Counted from the first letter of the stretch, positions 34,417 through 42,403 are shown. The stretch is 64,000 nt of DNA from Rhodospirillales bacterium 24-66-33 (GCA_002281855.1 NCHQ01000002.1:310001-374000), one strand, 5' to 3'. Program-made: numbers and translations. The notes: generated by a model from the letters alone, not told the origin.

Positions 34417-34913
34417 GTGACATGGACATGACGACCACAACCATCAGCCCCGCCGAAGACCCCGTGAGCATGGCCCCCGCGCCGCGGCCGGAAATCAAGG
34501 GGACGGCGTTCACGCTCTTTGAGCAGAAGAGGCAGGTGTGGACCTGCAAGGTGCCCGGCGGCGCGACCGCAGAGGATATGCTGTATCCGTCCTTCTGGAA
34601 GCTCGTCGCTGGCAAGGTCAGCCGTGACGACGTCATCTTCGCGATTGCGGATGACGGATCGTGGGAGTGTGAGTGTCGCGTCGAGGCGCCGAAGCCGGAC
34701 GGCATCGAAATCACGGTCGTGAAGAAGATGAAGCGCAAGCCCTTCTCTCAGCGGCAGACCGTGCTTGGCGATGGGCAATTCGTGACCGCGTATCAGAATG
34801 GCTCCTGGTGTGTATTGCGCATCAAGGACGGTTACCCCGTGATCCGGGGGCACGCCACTGAAGGCGCTGCGATCACGATGTGGCTGCGCGAGCAGCCGCG
34901 CAAGGCCGGCTGA
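34413..34913 (+). CDS. Hypothetical phage-type protein (166 aa)
   Basis: The N-terminal 30 residues are Thr/Pro-rich and disordered. The rest looks beta-rich: QKRQVWTCKVPGGATAEDML, FAIADDGSWECECRVE, FVTAYQNGSWCVLRIKDG. It starts at an overlapping GTG after the small terminase. No homologue is recognised; it could be a packaging or head-linked protein. Confidence 0.5.
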   Translation: MSDMDMTTTTISPAEDPVSMAPAPRPEIKGTAFTLFEQKRQVWTCKVPGGATAEDMLYPSFWKLVAGKVSRDDVIFAIADDGSWECECRVEAPKPDGIEITVVKKMKRKPFSQRQTVLGDGQFVTAYQNGSWCVLRIKDGYPVIRGHATEGAAITMWLREQPRKAG

Positions 34914-34914
34914 C

Positions 34915-35631
34915 ATGAGCGGCGGTGACATGGTGGCGGTCGAAAGCGAGATCGCCACCATCGAGGAGGCGTTGAGCACCACTCCCGCGAAGTATTGGGG
35001 GGACGCCGACATGCAGTCGCGTTTCCTAGACCTCCTGACCGCTCGGGAGACCGGCAGGCCGCCAGCACCCGTGCCGGCGGCCTGGAAGGAGCGTAAGCGC
35101 CTGCAGGCCCTGATGGCCGACGAGAACAGCGAGTATTGGAAGGGTCCTAAGGCGGCCGAGAATCAGGCTTACTATCTGAGGCTGCTAGGCGCTTCAGAGG
35201 AGCCCGGCCTTGTGCTGGGCCTGAACTACACGGCCAACCCGGACGCGCCTCCTAAGGCCGTAGAATCGGCCGCAGAGATCATGCGGGCCCTGTCGGTGTG
35301 GGATCAGGCATCCCTCGTCGAGGCCTTCGATTTCGCCCTTCCAGAGGCCGTGCAGAGGGCCGCGATCACCGAACTGGCGGCCGGTCCTCCCCGCGTGGCG
35401 CCAGTAGCCTCGGCGGCCGACCTGGAGCGCTTCCAAACCGACGAAGACAACGCCGCCCTGGCGCGAGCATGGGGCGCGCGGGCCGCCGCCTGCCTCGGCA
35501 CGTATCGGGCCCGTCTGCGGCGCATTCTAGGCGGTCTATCGGCTTCCGACCGTCGGCAGGCCATCCATTGGCTGAACTCGGCGCCGCCGAAGGAATACGC
35601 CGCGATCGTGCGGCAGCTGGCGGGAGCGTGA
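34915..35631 (+). CDS. Hypothetical protein with internal YW repeats
   Basis: The 238-residue protein has two related segments, AKYWGDADMQSRFLDLLTA and SEYWKGPKAAENQAYYLRLL. This type of YW..a..q..yl.LL repeat is seen in podovirus virion-associated proteins. The C-terminal half is helical and ends HWLNSAPPKEYAAIVRQL. It starts 1 bp after the previous stop and is followed 1 bp later by the GNAT gene. Confidence 0.5.
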   Translation: MSGGDMVAVESEIATIEEALSTTPAKYWGDADMQSRFLDLLTARETGRPPAPVPAAWKERKRLQALMADENSEYWKGPKAAENQAYYLRLLGASEEPGLVLGLNYTANPDAPPKAVESAAEIMRALSVWDQASLVEAFDFALPEAVQRAAITELAAGPPRVAPVASAADLERFQTDEDNAALARAWGARAAACLGTYRARLRRILGGLSASDRRQAIHWLNSAPPKEYAAIVRQLAGA

Positions 35632-35632
35632 A

Positions 35633-36142
35633 ATGGCCGCCATCGTCCATTCGACCACTGTTGCCGCCTTGGAGGCCTCCTCGGGGTTCTCGGAACTGCT
35701 GCAGGAATACGAGGCCGAATCATTGATACCTGGCGTGCCCTCGCCGGCAGTGAATCTGGAGAGCTTACGCCAACTCGAGGAGGCCGATGCGATTCATGTC
35801 CTGGCCGCGACCAGTGAAGGGCGCGTGATCGGCTACCTCGCTATCCTGGCGCCGTTCCTGGCGCACTACGGGCGGGCGGTCGCCGTGTGCGATAGCTTCA
35901 TCATGAGCAAGGCGCACCGCGACACGGGCGACGGCCTCAAGCTGATTCGCGCGGCTGAGGATAAGGCGCGCGAAATCGGCGCCCCCGGCCTTCTCATGAC
36001 CGTGGACCTTGCCAGTGAATGGCCTGAACTCCTTTGGCGCATCGGATACGAAGAGCGAAGCCGCGTCTTCACCAAGAATTTGAGTCGGCCTGACAACCGT
36101 GGCGCTCTCATCGCCGACAACACCACGACGAGGCTGCAGTGA
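35633..36142 (+). CDS. GNAT-fold acetyltransferase-like phage protein
   Basis: The 169-residue protein has a GNAT outline: EGRVIGYLAILAPFL (beta 4), the acetyl-CoA region AVCDSFIMSKAHRDTGDGLKL (split at MSKAH), KLIRAAEDKAREIGAPGL and LLWRIGYEERSRVFTKNL. Podoviruses often carry such a gene next to the internal core genes, as here. The classical R/Q-x-x-G-x-G/A loop is changed to HRDTGDG, so binding may be altered. Its stop overlaps the gp14-like start by 4 bp. Confidence 0.65.
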   Translation: MAAIVHSTTVAALEASSGFSELLQEYEAESLIPGVPSPAVNLESLRQLEEADAIHVLAATSEGRVIGYLAILAPFLAHYGRAVAVCDSFIMSKAHRDTGDGLKLIRAAEDKAREIGAPGLLMTVDLASEWPELLWRIGYEERSRVFTKNLSRPDNRGALIADNTTTRLQ

Positions 36143-36831
36143 TCCAATCCGACAAAATTCGCGATGTCCTGTCCCGCCCCGATGAACGGGGGCGCTGCTT
36201 CACGGGCCTCGAAATCGCGGCCATTGCGGGGGTTGCCTCCTCCCTGGCCGGCGTCGGTATGTCGATCATCGGCGCTTCGCAGCAGGCCGACGCCCAGCGG
36301 GAAGCGGGCGAGGTCGCCTACCAGCAGGCCCTGATCCGCAACCAGCAGGCACAGGCGGAAGCGAAGCGGCTGGAGGACAAGGCCAACGCCGATCAGGCCG
36401 CCTCGCAGCGCCAAGCCATTGAGGAAAAGCGCAAGGCGACGCTCCTTGCCGGGCGGGCGCAAGCCGTCATGGCTGCCTCGGGCGCGGGCGTCGACACCAA
36501 TATCCTCGACGGCATTCTGGCTGAGGGCGAGTACGGGTTCGATACCGCGCTCTATGAAGGCGACACGCGCGCTCAATCCAGCCGCTATGACGCGAAGCTG
36601 CGGCGCTGGGAGGGTGAGACCGGCGTGACGCAGGGCGCGTACCGCAAGGCCTCTCTAAACGCGCAGGCTGACAGCACTCTCACGTCCGGGATCATCAAGG
36701 GCGGGCTTCAGCTCGGCTCGATTGCCTCCAAGTATGGCGGGCCGTCGCCGGCAGTTGCGAGCGGTAGCGTCGCGAGCGGCGGGGTCGATGACTCCGGCTG
36801 GGGCATGACGGATTGGAGCAAGTACACCTGA
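36139..36831 (+). CDS. Internal virion protein, T7 gp14-like (ejection protein)
   Basis: The 230-residue protein has a short leader, an Ala/Gly hydrophobic helix (EIAAIAGVASSLAGVGMSII, residues 29-48) and a very long polar helix (ADAQREAGEVAYQQALIRNQ to DKANADQAASQRQAIEEKRK). AAGAGVDTN-like text and YEGDTRAQSSRYDAKLRRWE follow. This is the standard form of podovirus/siphovirus internal core proteins that enter the host envelope at DNA ejection. GTG start overlaps the GNAT stop; its own stop overlaps the next ATG. Confidence 0.8.
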   Translation: MIQSDKIRDVLSRPDERGRCFTGLEIAAIAGVASSLAGVGMSIIGASQQADAQREAGEVAYQQALIRNQQAQAEAKRLEDKANADQAASQRQAIEEKRKATLLAGRAQAVMAASGAGVDTNILDGILAEGEYGFDTALYEGDTRAQSSRYDAKLRRWEGETGVTQGAYRKASLNAQADSTLTSGIIKGGLQLGSIASKYGGPSPAVASGSVASGGVDDSGWGMTDWSKYT

Positions 36832-39119
36832 TGGCCGTTTTCGCAACCAGCGCCGACATGCGCCGCCCCGTTCCTCGGGCGGACGGCGTCGGCAATTATC
36901 GTCCCGCGGCAGCGGCCCTGCCGGGCCTTGAAGGCGCGGAAGCCCTAAACCAGGCCGGTCAGCAGAATCAGCAGATTGGCGGCATGCTGGGGAATCTGGG
37001 CGAGCAGCTCGATGTCGCCGCGGCACAGGAGGCGATCGCTCAGCTTCGCGCAAAGCGGAAGGAACTGACCTTCGACCCGGAAAAGGGCTTCCAGCGCCTC
37101 AAGGGCGGCGACGCGACCAAGCCCGGCCCCGGCGGCAAGCCATTGTTGAATGAGCTTCCTGCGGGCCTGCAGTCGATCTCCGAGGGAATTGCCGAGACGC
37201 TCTTGTCGCCGCGCGCGAAGGCCATTTTCCGGAGGGCCGCCCGCGATGAGCAAACGAGCTACAAGCGCGACCTGGCCGTCCACCTGGCGGCAGAAAGCGA
37301 GCGGTTCGAAGTCGCGACCTTCAAAGACCTGAACGCGCTGGATCTAACCGAGATCGTGCAGGTGTCGGACAATCCGGCGAAGGTCGACGCCATCACCACG
37401 CGGATGGAGCGTCGAACGCGTGCCTTCTATGAAGCTCGCGGATTGCCGAGCGAGGCGGCAGCAACGGCGGCGACCAGCAACGCCCTTCGGGCCGTGATCG
37501 AGAGCCAGGCCGCGTCGGGCAACGGTTCGCAGGCACTCGCCACGTTCCAACGGTTCGCGCCCAAGCTGGATGCGGCCGACCGGATCGCGCTGATGCCGAC
37601 CATGCGGACCGTCCAGCAGGGCGAGACGGCGCGGTTTCAGGCGCGCGATCTCGTGTCCAGCGTGCCGACCACAGAGGCGGCGGAAGCCGGCACGAAGGCC
37701 AGCCTTGCCTTCTGGAAGGGCGAATACGGGGAGAAGGTATCGGCCGGCATCACGGCGGGCTTCCTGCGGGAATCGCAGTTCTCGACCGGGGCGCGCAACC
37801 GCGGCGACGGGCGGGACGGATCGGACAGCATCAACATCGGCCAGTGGAACGGCCCGCGCGCCCAAGCCTTTCTGCAGTTCGCGAAAAGCAAGGGTCTCGA
37901 TCCGAACGACCGGCAGACGGGGATGCTCTATGCCCGCGCGGAGATCGACGGCGAAATCCCGCGCGCGATATCCGGCCTGTCGCCTGACTTCAAGGCGCGG
38001 CTGCAGAACGCCAAGAGCGAGGCGGAAGCGGCGGACATCATGACGCGCGGGTATTTCCGTCCGCTCTATCAGGATGGCGAATCGGCAGTCCGCGGCAAGT
38101 CGGCGACGGCGATCCTGGCCAAGTACGGCGAGAAGGACCCGCTGCGCCAGCAGGTCGACGCGGCGACCGGCACGGACAAGCCGAAGGATGGGCCGCTCTA
38201 TCGCGATACCCGCCAGATGTTGGTCGATGCCGAGACGGCCTACGACACGGCCACCCGTCGCAATGCCGAGATCAACGCGGGCAATGATGCGCAGCGCCGG
38301 GCGACGCAGTCTCAACTCGACCTTAACCTTGCCGAGCAGAAGCGCCAGATCGACATGGCGAAGCTCAACCTTGAAATCGCGGTCGACAAGTGGATGACGA
38401 CGGGCGGTCAACCGGGGCCGGACGGCCAGCCGTCTCCGGCCACCAAGCGCCCGCCGCCGGAAATCTGGAACCAGCTTTCGTACACGAAACAGCAGTCGAT
38501 CGACGCGACCATCGCGCACAACGCCAAGGGTCAGGACGTCGTGACGGATCAGCGCGTCTGGTACGAAATCCAGCAGGGGCTCACCAGCCCGGATCAGGCC
38601 GTGCGTGCCCAGTGGGCGAACAAGCCGCTCTGGGAATACAAGCGGTACCTGTCGAACGGAGATTTTCAGGAACTGTCGAAGATCCAGTCCACCGCGCGGC
38701 AGGGCGATCCGAACAAGCAGCTCACGCGCATCCTGAACGCGAACCAGATGATCGACGACACGCTGCTGACCCTGGGCGTCGGCATCGGCAACACCGCCAG
38801 CAAGGGCGATGCCGAGAAGGCCAACAACTTCCGCCGGCTTGCCCAGCAGCAGATCACGGCATTCGAGGTCGAGCAGAAGCGCACGGCTACGCCGGAAGAG
38901 CAGCGCAAGATCATCGACCGGCTGGCGCTGCCCACCTTCCTGCGCAAGGGTGTGCTGTGGGGGGAGGATACCAAGCCGGCCTATGAGGTCACGATCACAG
39001 ACGTTCCGGCAACGGAGCGAGAAAAGATCGTCGAGGCGCTCAGGGGGCGTGGGCTGCCGATGACGGATGACGCGATCGTCGACCTTTATCGACGCGCCAA
39101 CGCCCGCTCCAAGAAATGA
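36831..39119 (+). CDS. Large internal virion/ejection protein with phage-tail-lysozyme-like domain
   Basis: The 762-residue protein, starting at the ATG at 36831, has an N-terminal helical region and a lytic domain near 300-375: GITAGFLRESQFSTGARNRG with candidate catalytic E314, then INIGQWNGPRAQAFLQFAK (336-354). This is the phage-tail lysozyme pattern. A long helical C-terminal half follows (residues 400-720). Such proteins (functional analogues of T7 gp16/gp15) cut peptidoglycan locally and form the periplasmic tunnel during DNA entry. A satellite coding its own ejection protein is unusual. Confidence 0.8.
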   Translation: MAVFATSADMRRPVPRADGVGNYRPAAAALPGLEGAEALNQAGQQNQQIGGMLGNLGEQLDVAAAQEAIAQLRAKRKELTFDPEKGFQRLKGGDATKPGPGGKPLLNELPAGLQSISEGIAETLLSPRAKAIFRRAARDEQTSYKRDLAVHLAAESERFEVATFKDLNALDLTEIVQVSDNPAKVDAITTRMERRTRAFYEARGLPSEAAATAATSNALRAVIESQAASGNGSQALATFQRFAPKLDAADRIALMPTMRTVQQGETARFQARDLVSSVPTTEAAEAGTKASLAFWKGEYGEKVSAGITAGFLRESQFSTGARNRGDGRDGSDSINIGQWNGPRAQAFLQFAKSKGLDPNDRQTGMLYARAEIDGEIPRAISGLSPDFKARLQNAKSEAEAADIMTRGYFRPLYQDGESAVRGKSATAILAKYGEKDPLRQQVDAATGTDKPKDGPLYRDTRQMLVDAETAYDTATRRNAEINAGNDAQRRATQSQLDLNLAEQKRQIDMAKLNLEIAVDKWMTTGGQPGPDGQPSPATKRPPPEIWNQLSYTKQQSIDATIAHNAKGQDVVTDQRVWYEIQQGLTSPDQAVRAQWANKPLWEYKRYLSNGDFQELSKIQSTARQGDPNKQLTRILNANQMIDDTLLTLGVGIGNTASKGDAEKANNFRRLAQQQITAFEVEQKRTATPEEQRKIIDRLALPTFLRKGVLWGEDTKPAYEVTITDVPATEREKIVEALRGRGLPMTDDAIVDLYRRANARSKK

Positions 39120-39150
39120 CCCGCCGGCCTCGCCCTTGACCGCAACTTCT

Positions 39151-39321
39151 CTAGTCCCGCGTCTCGCCGAGCGCGGGCTGCTTCTCGCGGATTTTGAGGC
39201 GCAGGTCCGTCGCCAGCCGGATCGCCGCCAGTTCCTTGCGCGCCGCGCCCGGCAGGTCGTCCTTCTCCAACGCTTCCGTCAAGCGGCTCCGCAGCGTCGA
39301 GAGTTGCTTCAATGTCGCCAT
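39151..39321 (-). CDS. Small helical protein (56 aa)
   Basis: The ATG at 39321 has GGGAA upstream. The protein (MATLKQLSTLRSRLTEALEK...) is one or two amphipathic helices with regular charge spacing and no membrane segment. It is convergent with the large ejection protein, 31 bp away. No family recognised. Confidence 0.45.
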   Translation of the reverse strand: MATLKQLSTLRSRLTEALEKDDLPGAARKELAAIRLATDLRLKIREKQPALGETRD

Positions 39322-39405
39322 GCAGTTGTTCCCATTCGTCTGGCGCCACCCCCTCACCTCACCCCGCCAACACGCGCAACCAAGAAATAGCTGAAAATTC
39401 TACGC

Positions 39406-39780
39406 TCACCGCTGATTGCAGGGGAACGCATCTCTTAAAGCCATGACCGCGAGAAGGCGAAAATCCTGGTGAAGGGTAGCCGGATTTTTCTCAAGATTAG
39501 AGACGACAACCCGAATCGCCTGCTGATTGGTGCCTTCCTTTGGAAAGCAAAATCGAAAAGGGGGCTCAAGAAATGGGCCGACAGCGACCAATGTGGAAAT
39601 AATACCTAAACAGTAAGTTGCACCTATTATTTCGTCTGGAGCAGGGACGCTTGCGCGGGCGGCCAGCTGACACTTTGGTAAGATCTCGTTCCCGGTATTT
39701 GCGTGCGCTGGCGTCGGCATTATTTGCAACACCAGCAAAGCACTGGCCAGACTGATCGTCTTTAGGGAAGCGTTGCTCAT
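39406..39780 (-). CDS. Rap1a/Tai-like secreted immunity-family protein
   Basis: The 124-residue protein has a signal peptide (LASALLVLQIMPTPAHA). A mature domain with four cysteines follows: GNEILPKCQLAA, IIGATYCLGIISTLV, FRFCFPKEGTNQQAIRVVV, and LHQDFRLLAVMALRDAFPC. This is the Rap1a/Tai immunity pattern (C, C-GxI, FC.P, aFPC). Rap1a/Tai proteins block type VI amidase toxins in the periplasm. No such toxin gene is near, so in this element it may inhibit a lysozyme-type enzyme or exclude phages. Start overlaps the upstream stop by 4 bp. Confidence 0.7.
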   Translation of the reverse strand: MSNASLKTISLASALLVLQIMPTPAHANTGNEILPKCQLAARASVPAPDEIIGATYCLGIISTLVAVGPFLEPPFRFCFPKEGTNQQAIRVVVSNLEKNPATLHQDFRLLAVMALRDAFPCNQR

Positions 39781-39974
39781 CGGGTATTGACCTTCGCCTT
39801 CAGCCCCAGCTCGACCAGCCGGCGGATGGCCTCTGACACAGTGATGTCCTCAGCCTTAGCATACGCGACGATGTCGGCTCGCAGCGGAGGCAGCGGGCGA
39901 AATCCCATGATTGGATTTACGCCGGTCGGCGCCGGTCCGCGCTTTCTCTGTTTAACAGGGTTTGACTTAGTCAT
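39777..39974 (-). CDS. Small putative DNA-binding protein (ribbon-helix-helix-like)
   Basis: This 65-residue protein has a basic disordered N-terminus (MTKSNPVKQRKRGPAPTG) and then MGFRPLPPLRADIVAYAKAE followed by TVSEAIRRLVELGL. The pattern strand - helix - SEAIRRLVE helix is that of CopG/Arc-type repressors. It overlaps the Rap1a/Tai-like gene by 4 bp, so both form one unit. A direct repeat in its promoter may be its operator. Confidence 0.6.
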   Translation of the reverse strand: MTKSNPVKQRKRGPAPTGVNPIMGFRPLPPLRADIVAYAKAEDITVSEAIRRLVELGLKAKVNTR

Positions 39975-39991
39975 AGCTCTGTTATACACGG
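39946..39991. promoter_or_regulatory. Direct repeats in the divergent promoter region
   Basis: CTCTGTTTAACAGGG (39946-39960, containing the near-palindrome CTGTTTAACAG) and CTCTGTTATACACGG (39977-39991) are 31 bp apart around the start of the putative repressor. A TTGACT box at 39962 with TATACA at 39983 gives a promoter with a short 15-bp spacer toward the plus-strand genes at 40059. Confidence 0.4.
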
Positions 39992-40058
39992 AAGGCGAGC
40001 CAAGCGGAAGCGGCCACTTCCGCCCGGCTCTAACCGCAACCGACCACAGGAGTCGATC

Positions 40059-40382
40059 ATGGCTAAACGCAAATCTACCATGCCGCAGGATGAGGCGCTG
40101 ACAAGCATTCAGCACCGGCTCGACGAGGAGAAATACAGGATTGAGCGGGCGGGCTCTCTCCTGAAGATCCTGGCCGAGCATTGTCAGGAGAACCGCCACA
40201 ATGCCCCCGATGAGGCGTGGTTCGAGGCCGAATATCTCGCCGATCGCATCGGAGAACACGTTGAGGCGCTGGGCGAGGCCGTGGCCGACGTCGAGCGGTT
40301 CCGCGTGAGGCTCAAGTACCCCGAGTTGGAGGCGGCAAAGCCCCGACTTGAGGTGGTTCCGACCGAGGGAGACGCAGCATGA
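40059..40382 (+). CDS. Small hypothetical helical protein (107 aa)
   Basis: It starts at the ATG at 40059 after CACAGGAG. The sequence is helical and charged (SIQHRLDEEKYRIERAGSLL, EYLADRIGEHVEALGEAVAD). First gene of a three-gene run with 4-bp overlaps. No family recognised; early regulatory or helper-interference roles are typical for such satellite genes. Confidence 0.5.
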   Translation: MAKRKSTMPQDEALTSIQHRLDEEKYRIERAGSLLKILAEHCQENRHNAPDEAWFEAEYLADRIGEHVEALGEAVADVERFRVRLKYPELEAAKPRLEVVPTEGDAA

Positions 40383-40576
40383 AGCCGCTTCTCGTTGAGG
40401 AGAGGCTCGCCCGCGTGTCCGCCTTGATGCTGGCGCTGCGCTGCACTGCCGCGGACGCCCAGGAGATGCCCGGAGGCACCGATGCCTGCGAGTGGCTCTA
40501 CCTGATGGCACGCGATGACCTAGATAAGATCAAGGAGTGCCTTGGCGATGATGTGATGAATCGAGCCGCGCCATGA
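40379..40576 (+). CDS. Small hypothetical protein (65 aa)
   Basis: It overlaps its neighbours by 4 bp on both sides. The protein MKPLLVEERLARVSALMLAL... is helical and contains CEWLYLMARDDLDKIKECL. No family recognised. Confidence 0.5.
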   Translation: MKPLLVEERLARVSALMLALRCTAADAQEMPGGTDACEWLYLMARDDLDKIKECLGDDVMNRAAP

Positions 40577-40791
40577 GCGAGGCTCGATTGAAAGTGCGTG
40601 TCGACCGAGCGACCGGCGATGACCTTGGCCATGCCATTATTGCCCTCAAGGGCATCTTTTGGGCGCTGGATATGCTTGTCGTCGAGAAGGCCGCCGACGA
40701 CATCACGACGGAGGAAGATCGAGCAGAGGGCATAGCCTCCCTGATCGCGGCCGGCGAACTGCTGGCGAAGGAACTCACCGAGCGAACCTAG
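40573..40791 (+). CDS. Small hypothetical protein (72 aa)
   Basis: Last gene of the coupled run and of element 2. The protein has a short beta start (RLKVRVDRATGDD) and two helices (HAIIALKGIFWALDMLVVEK, IASLIAAGELLAKELTE). No family recognised. Confidence 0.5.
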   Translation: MSEARLKVRVDRATGDDLGHAIIALKGIFWALDMLVVEKAADDITTEEDRAEGIASLIAAGELLAKELTERT

Positions 40792-40830
40792 GCACACGCT
40801 GCGAAGCGCTGGGCTTCACATATCCACAGC

Positions 40831-40857
40831 GGCCGGCCTCATCGCCGGCCATTTTGC
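40831..40857 (+). terminator. Hairpin after the last gene of element 2
   Basis: GGCCGGC and GCCGGCC pair around a 6-nt loop, followed by ATTTTG. It lies 40 bp after the coupled three-gene run; the T-tract is short. Confidence 0.5.
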
Positions 40858-40931
40858 GTGGTGCCTAGATTTGTGCCCAGTGCCCATGGCCACATGATTT
40901 ATGCAATCAAATCAAGGGCTTAGGCTGGATT

Positions 40932-40947
40932 ATGGCGGAGGGGATGG
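40932..40947. repeat. Right attachment site (att copy 3) inside tRNA-Ser
   Basis: The same 16-bp core forms the 3' end of the tRNA-Ser gene (CCA end, acceptor strand and part of the T arm), so integration leaves the tRNA complete. Confidence 0.85.
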
Positions 40948-41025
40948 GATTCGAACCCACGATAGGGATTATCTCCCTATAACGGTTTAGCAAACCGCCG
41001 CCTTCGGCCACTCGGCCACCCCTCC
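40933..41025 (-). tRNA. tRNA-Ser (GCU)
   Basis: Read on the minus strand it begins GGAGGGGTGGCCGAG and ends CCCCTCCGCCA, so the acceptor arm pairs over seven bases and CCA is encoded. The anticodon loop TTGCTAA gives GCU. A long variable arm (TTATAGGGAGATAATCCCTA) confirms a class II serine tRNA, and the T arm has GGTTCGAATCC. It is the integration target of both elements. Confidence 0.97.
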
Positions 41026-41174
41026 GCAGACCCGTTAAGACCCCGGCGACCATAACCACGACGGATGCCGGGCGGTTCTAGCGGGCGGGCTCGGGAGTGT
41101 CAAACGAGCCGGTGATTTCGCGAGGTTTTACAGGCTCTTGGCGTCACGGTCTGAAGCGTGCGACGGTGTGGACC

Positions 41175-42335
41175 ATGAATTCCAGCTCCATCGACATGCT
41201 CCAGCGCCTGGTGGCGTTCGACACCACCTCGCGCAATTCCAATCTCGACCTGATCAAGTACATCCAGGGCTATCTGGACGAGCACGGCATCCGGAGCACG
41301 CTGGTCCCCAACGCGGAAGGCACCAAGGCCAACCTGTTCGCCTCGGTCGGTCCCGAGGCCGAGGGCGGCATCGTCCTGTCGGGCCATACCGATGTGGTAC
41401 CGGTCGACGGACAGCCCTGGGACACCGATCCGTGGACGCTGACGGAGAAAGCCGACGGCAATCTCTACGGTCGCGGCACCTGCGACATGAAGGGCTTCAT
41501 CGCCGCCTGCCTCGCCCACGTGCCGGCGCTCAAGAAGGCGAAGCTCAAGGTGCCGATGCATTTCGCCTTCAGCTACGACGAGGAGATCGGCTGCCTCGGC
41601 GCGCATTCCCTGGTCGAGAAACTGGTCGGCAACGTGCCGCGCCCACAGGCCGTCATCGTGGGCGAGCCCACCATGATGGGCGTCGTCAACGCGCAGAACG
41701 CCGGCGGCGGCATCATCGCCACCTTCACCGGCGTCGAGGCCCACTCCTCCATGACGCATCTCGGCGTCAGCGCCATCCATTTCGCCGGCGACTTCATCCA
41801 CTGGCTGAACGAGCTGCAGGTCGAGCTGGCCGGCCGCACGCGCACCGACATCGACACCGTGCCCGGCCACACCACCATCAATGTCGGCATCGTGACCGGC
41901 GGCACGGCGGGCAACATCCTCGCCCGCGAGTGCACCCTCAACTGGGGCTACCGCACCCTGCCCGGCGACGATCCGTGGGAAGTGCAGCGCCGCGCCGAGG
42001 CCTATGTCGCCGACCTGCTGCTGCCGAAGATGAAGGCCAAGCACCCCGACGCCGACATCCAGATGAAGCGCCGCTCCTTCGTGCCCGGCCTGATGCCGCA
42101 GGAGAACGAGGAGGCCGCCAAGCTCGCCCTGCAATGGACCGGCGGCAATCGCACCTACGCCGTACCCTACGGCACCGAGGCCGGCATCTTCCGCAGCCAC
42201 GGCATCCCGACCGTGATCTGCGGACCGGGCGACATCTCGCAGGCCCACCAGCCCAACGAGTTCGTCGCGAAGTCGCAGATGGATGCCTGCGATGCCTTCA
42301 TCGGCAGGATGATCGGCTGGGCCGAGCGCCAATAG
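41175..42335 (+). CDS. argE: Acetylornithine deacetylase
   Basis: The 386-residue M20 metallopeptidase removes acetyl from N-acetylornithine in arginine synthesis. It shows SGHTDVVPVDGQPWDTDPW, GRGTCDMKGFIAA, the catalytic glutamate in SYDEEIGCLGAH, GEPTMM and the C-terminal YGTEAGIF. The ATG at 41175 places the protein start at MNSSSIDMLQRLVAFDTTS; upstream codons run toward the tRNA. It is monocistronic, followed by a strong hairpin. Related M20 deacylases have similar motifs, so the substrate is not fully certain. Confidence 0.85.
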   Translation: MNSSSIDMLQRLVAFDTTSRNSNLDLIKYIQGYLDEHGIRSTLVPNAEGTKANLFASVGPEAEGGIVLSGHTDVVPVDGQPWDTDPWTLTEKADGNLYGRGTCDMKGFIAACLAHVPALKKAKLKVPMHFAFSYDEEIGCLGAHSLVEKLVGNVPRPQAVIVGEPTMMGVVNAQNAGGGIIATFTGVEAHSSMTHLGVSAIHFAGDFIHWLNELQVELAGRTRTDIDTVPGHTTINVGIVTGGTAGNILARECTLNWGYRTLPGDDPWEVQRRAEAYVADLLLPKMKAKHPDADIQMKRRSFVPGLMPQENEEAAKLALQWTGGNRTYAVPYGTEAGIFRSHGIPTVICGPGDISQAHQPNEFVAKSQMDACDAFIGRMIGWAERQ

Positions 42336-42372
42336 CGTGGCGTGACCCCATCGCCCTCGGAAGACGAGGGCA

Positions 42373-42403
42373 CTTCCCCTTTGCGGACTCCGCAAAGGGG
42401 AAG
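42373..42403. terminator. Bidirectional terminator between argE and dps
   Basis: CTTCCCCTTTGCGGA and TCCGCAAAGGGGAAG form a perfect 15-bp inverted repeat with a single central base (so a few central bases stay unpaired). It separates convergent genes. Confidence 0.65.

Larger units (their letters stand above)
29702..40932. mobile_element. Element 2: integrative phage-satellite-like element, about 11.2 kb
   Basis: It is bounded by att copy 2 and the tRNA-Ser 3' end. Plus-strand order: P4-type integrase, AlpA-like regulator, two small genes, RepA-like ATPase, a repeat-rich non-coding region, Sf6-type small terminase, two unknowns, GNAT, gp14-like protein and a large ejection protein. On the minus strand are a small helical gene, a Rap1a/Tai-like secreted protein and a small putative DNA-binding protein; three small coupled plus-strand genes close the element. 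Capsid, portal, large terminase and lysis genes are not seen. Confidence 0.78.

Noticed and set aside
39406..39974. Classical toxin-antitoxin pair
   Set aside because: The second gene encodes an exported Rap1a/Tai-like protein, not a recognisable toxin.
15177..40932. One complete prophage of about 25.7 kb
   Set aside because: A third att copy splits it, there are two integrases and two small terminases, and head, portal, large terminase and lysis genes are not seen.
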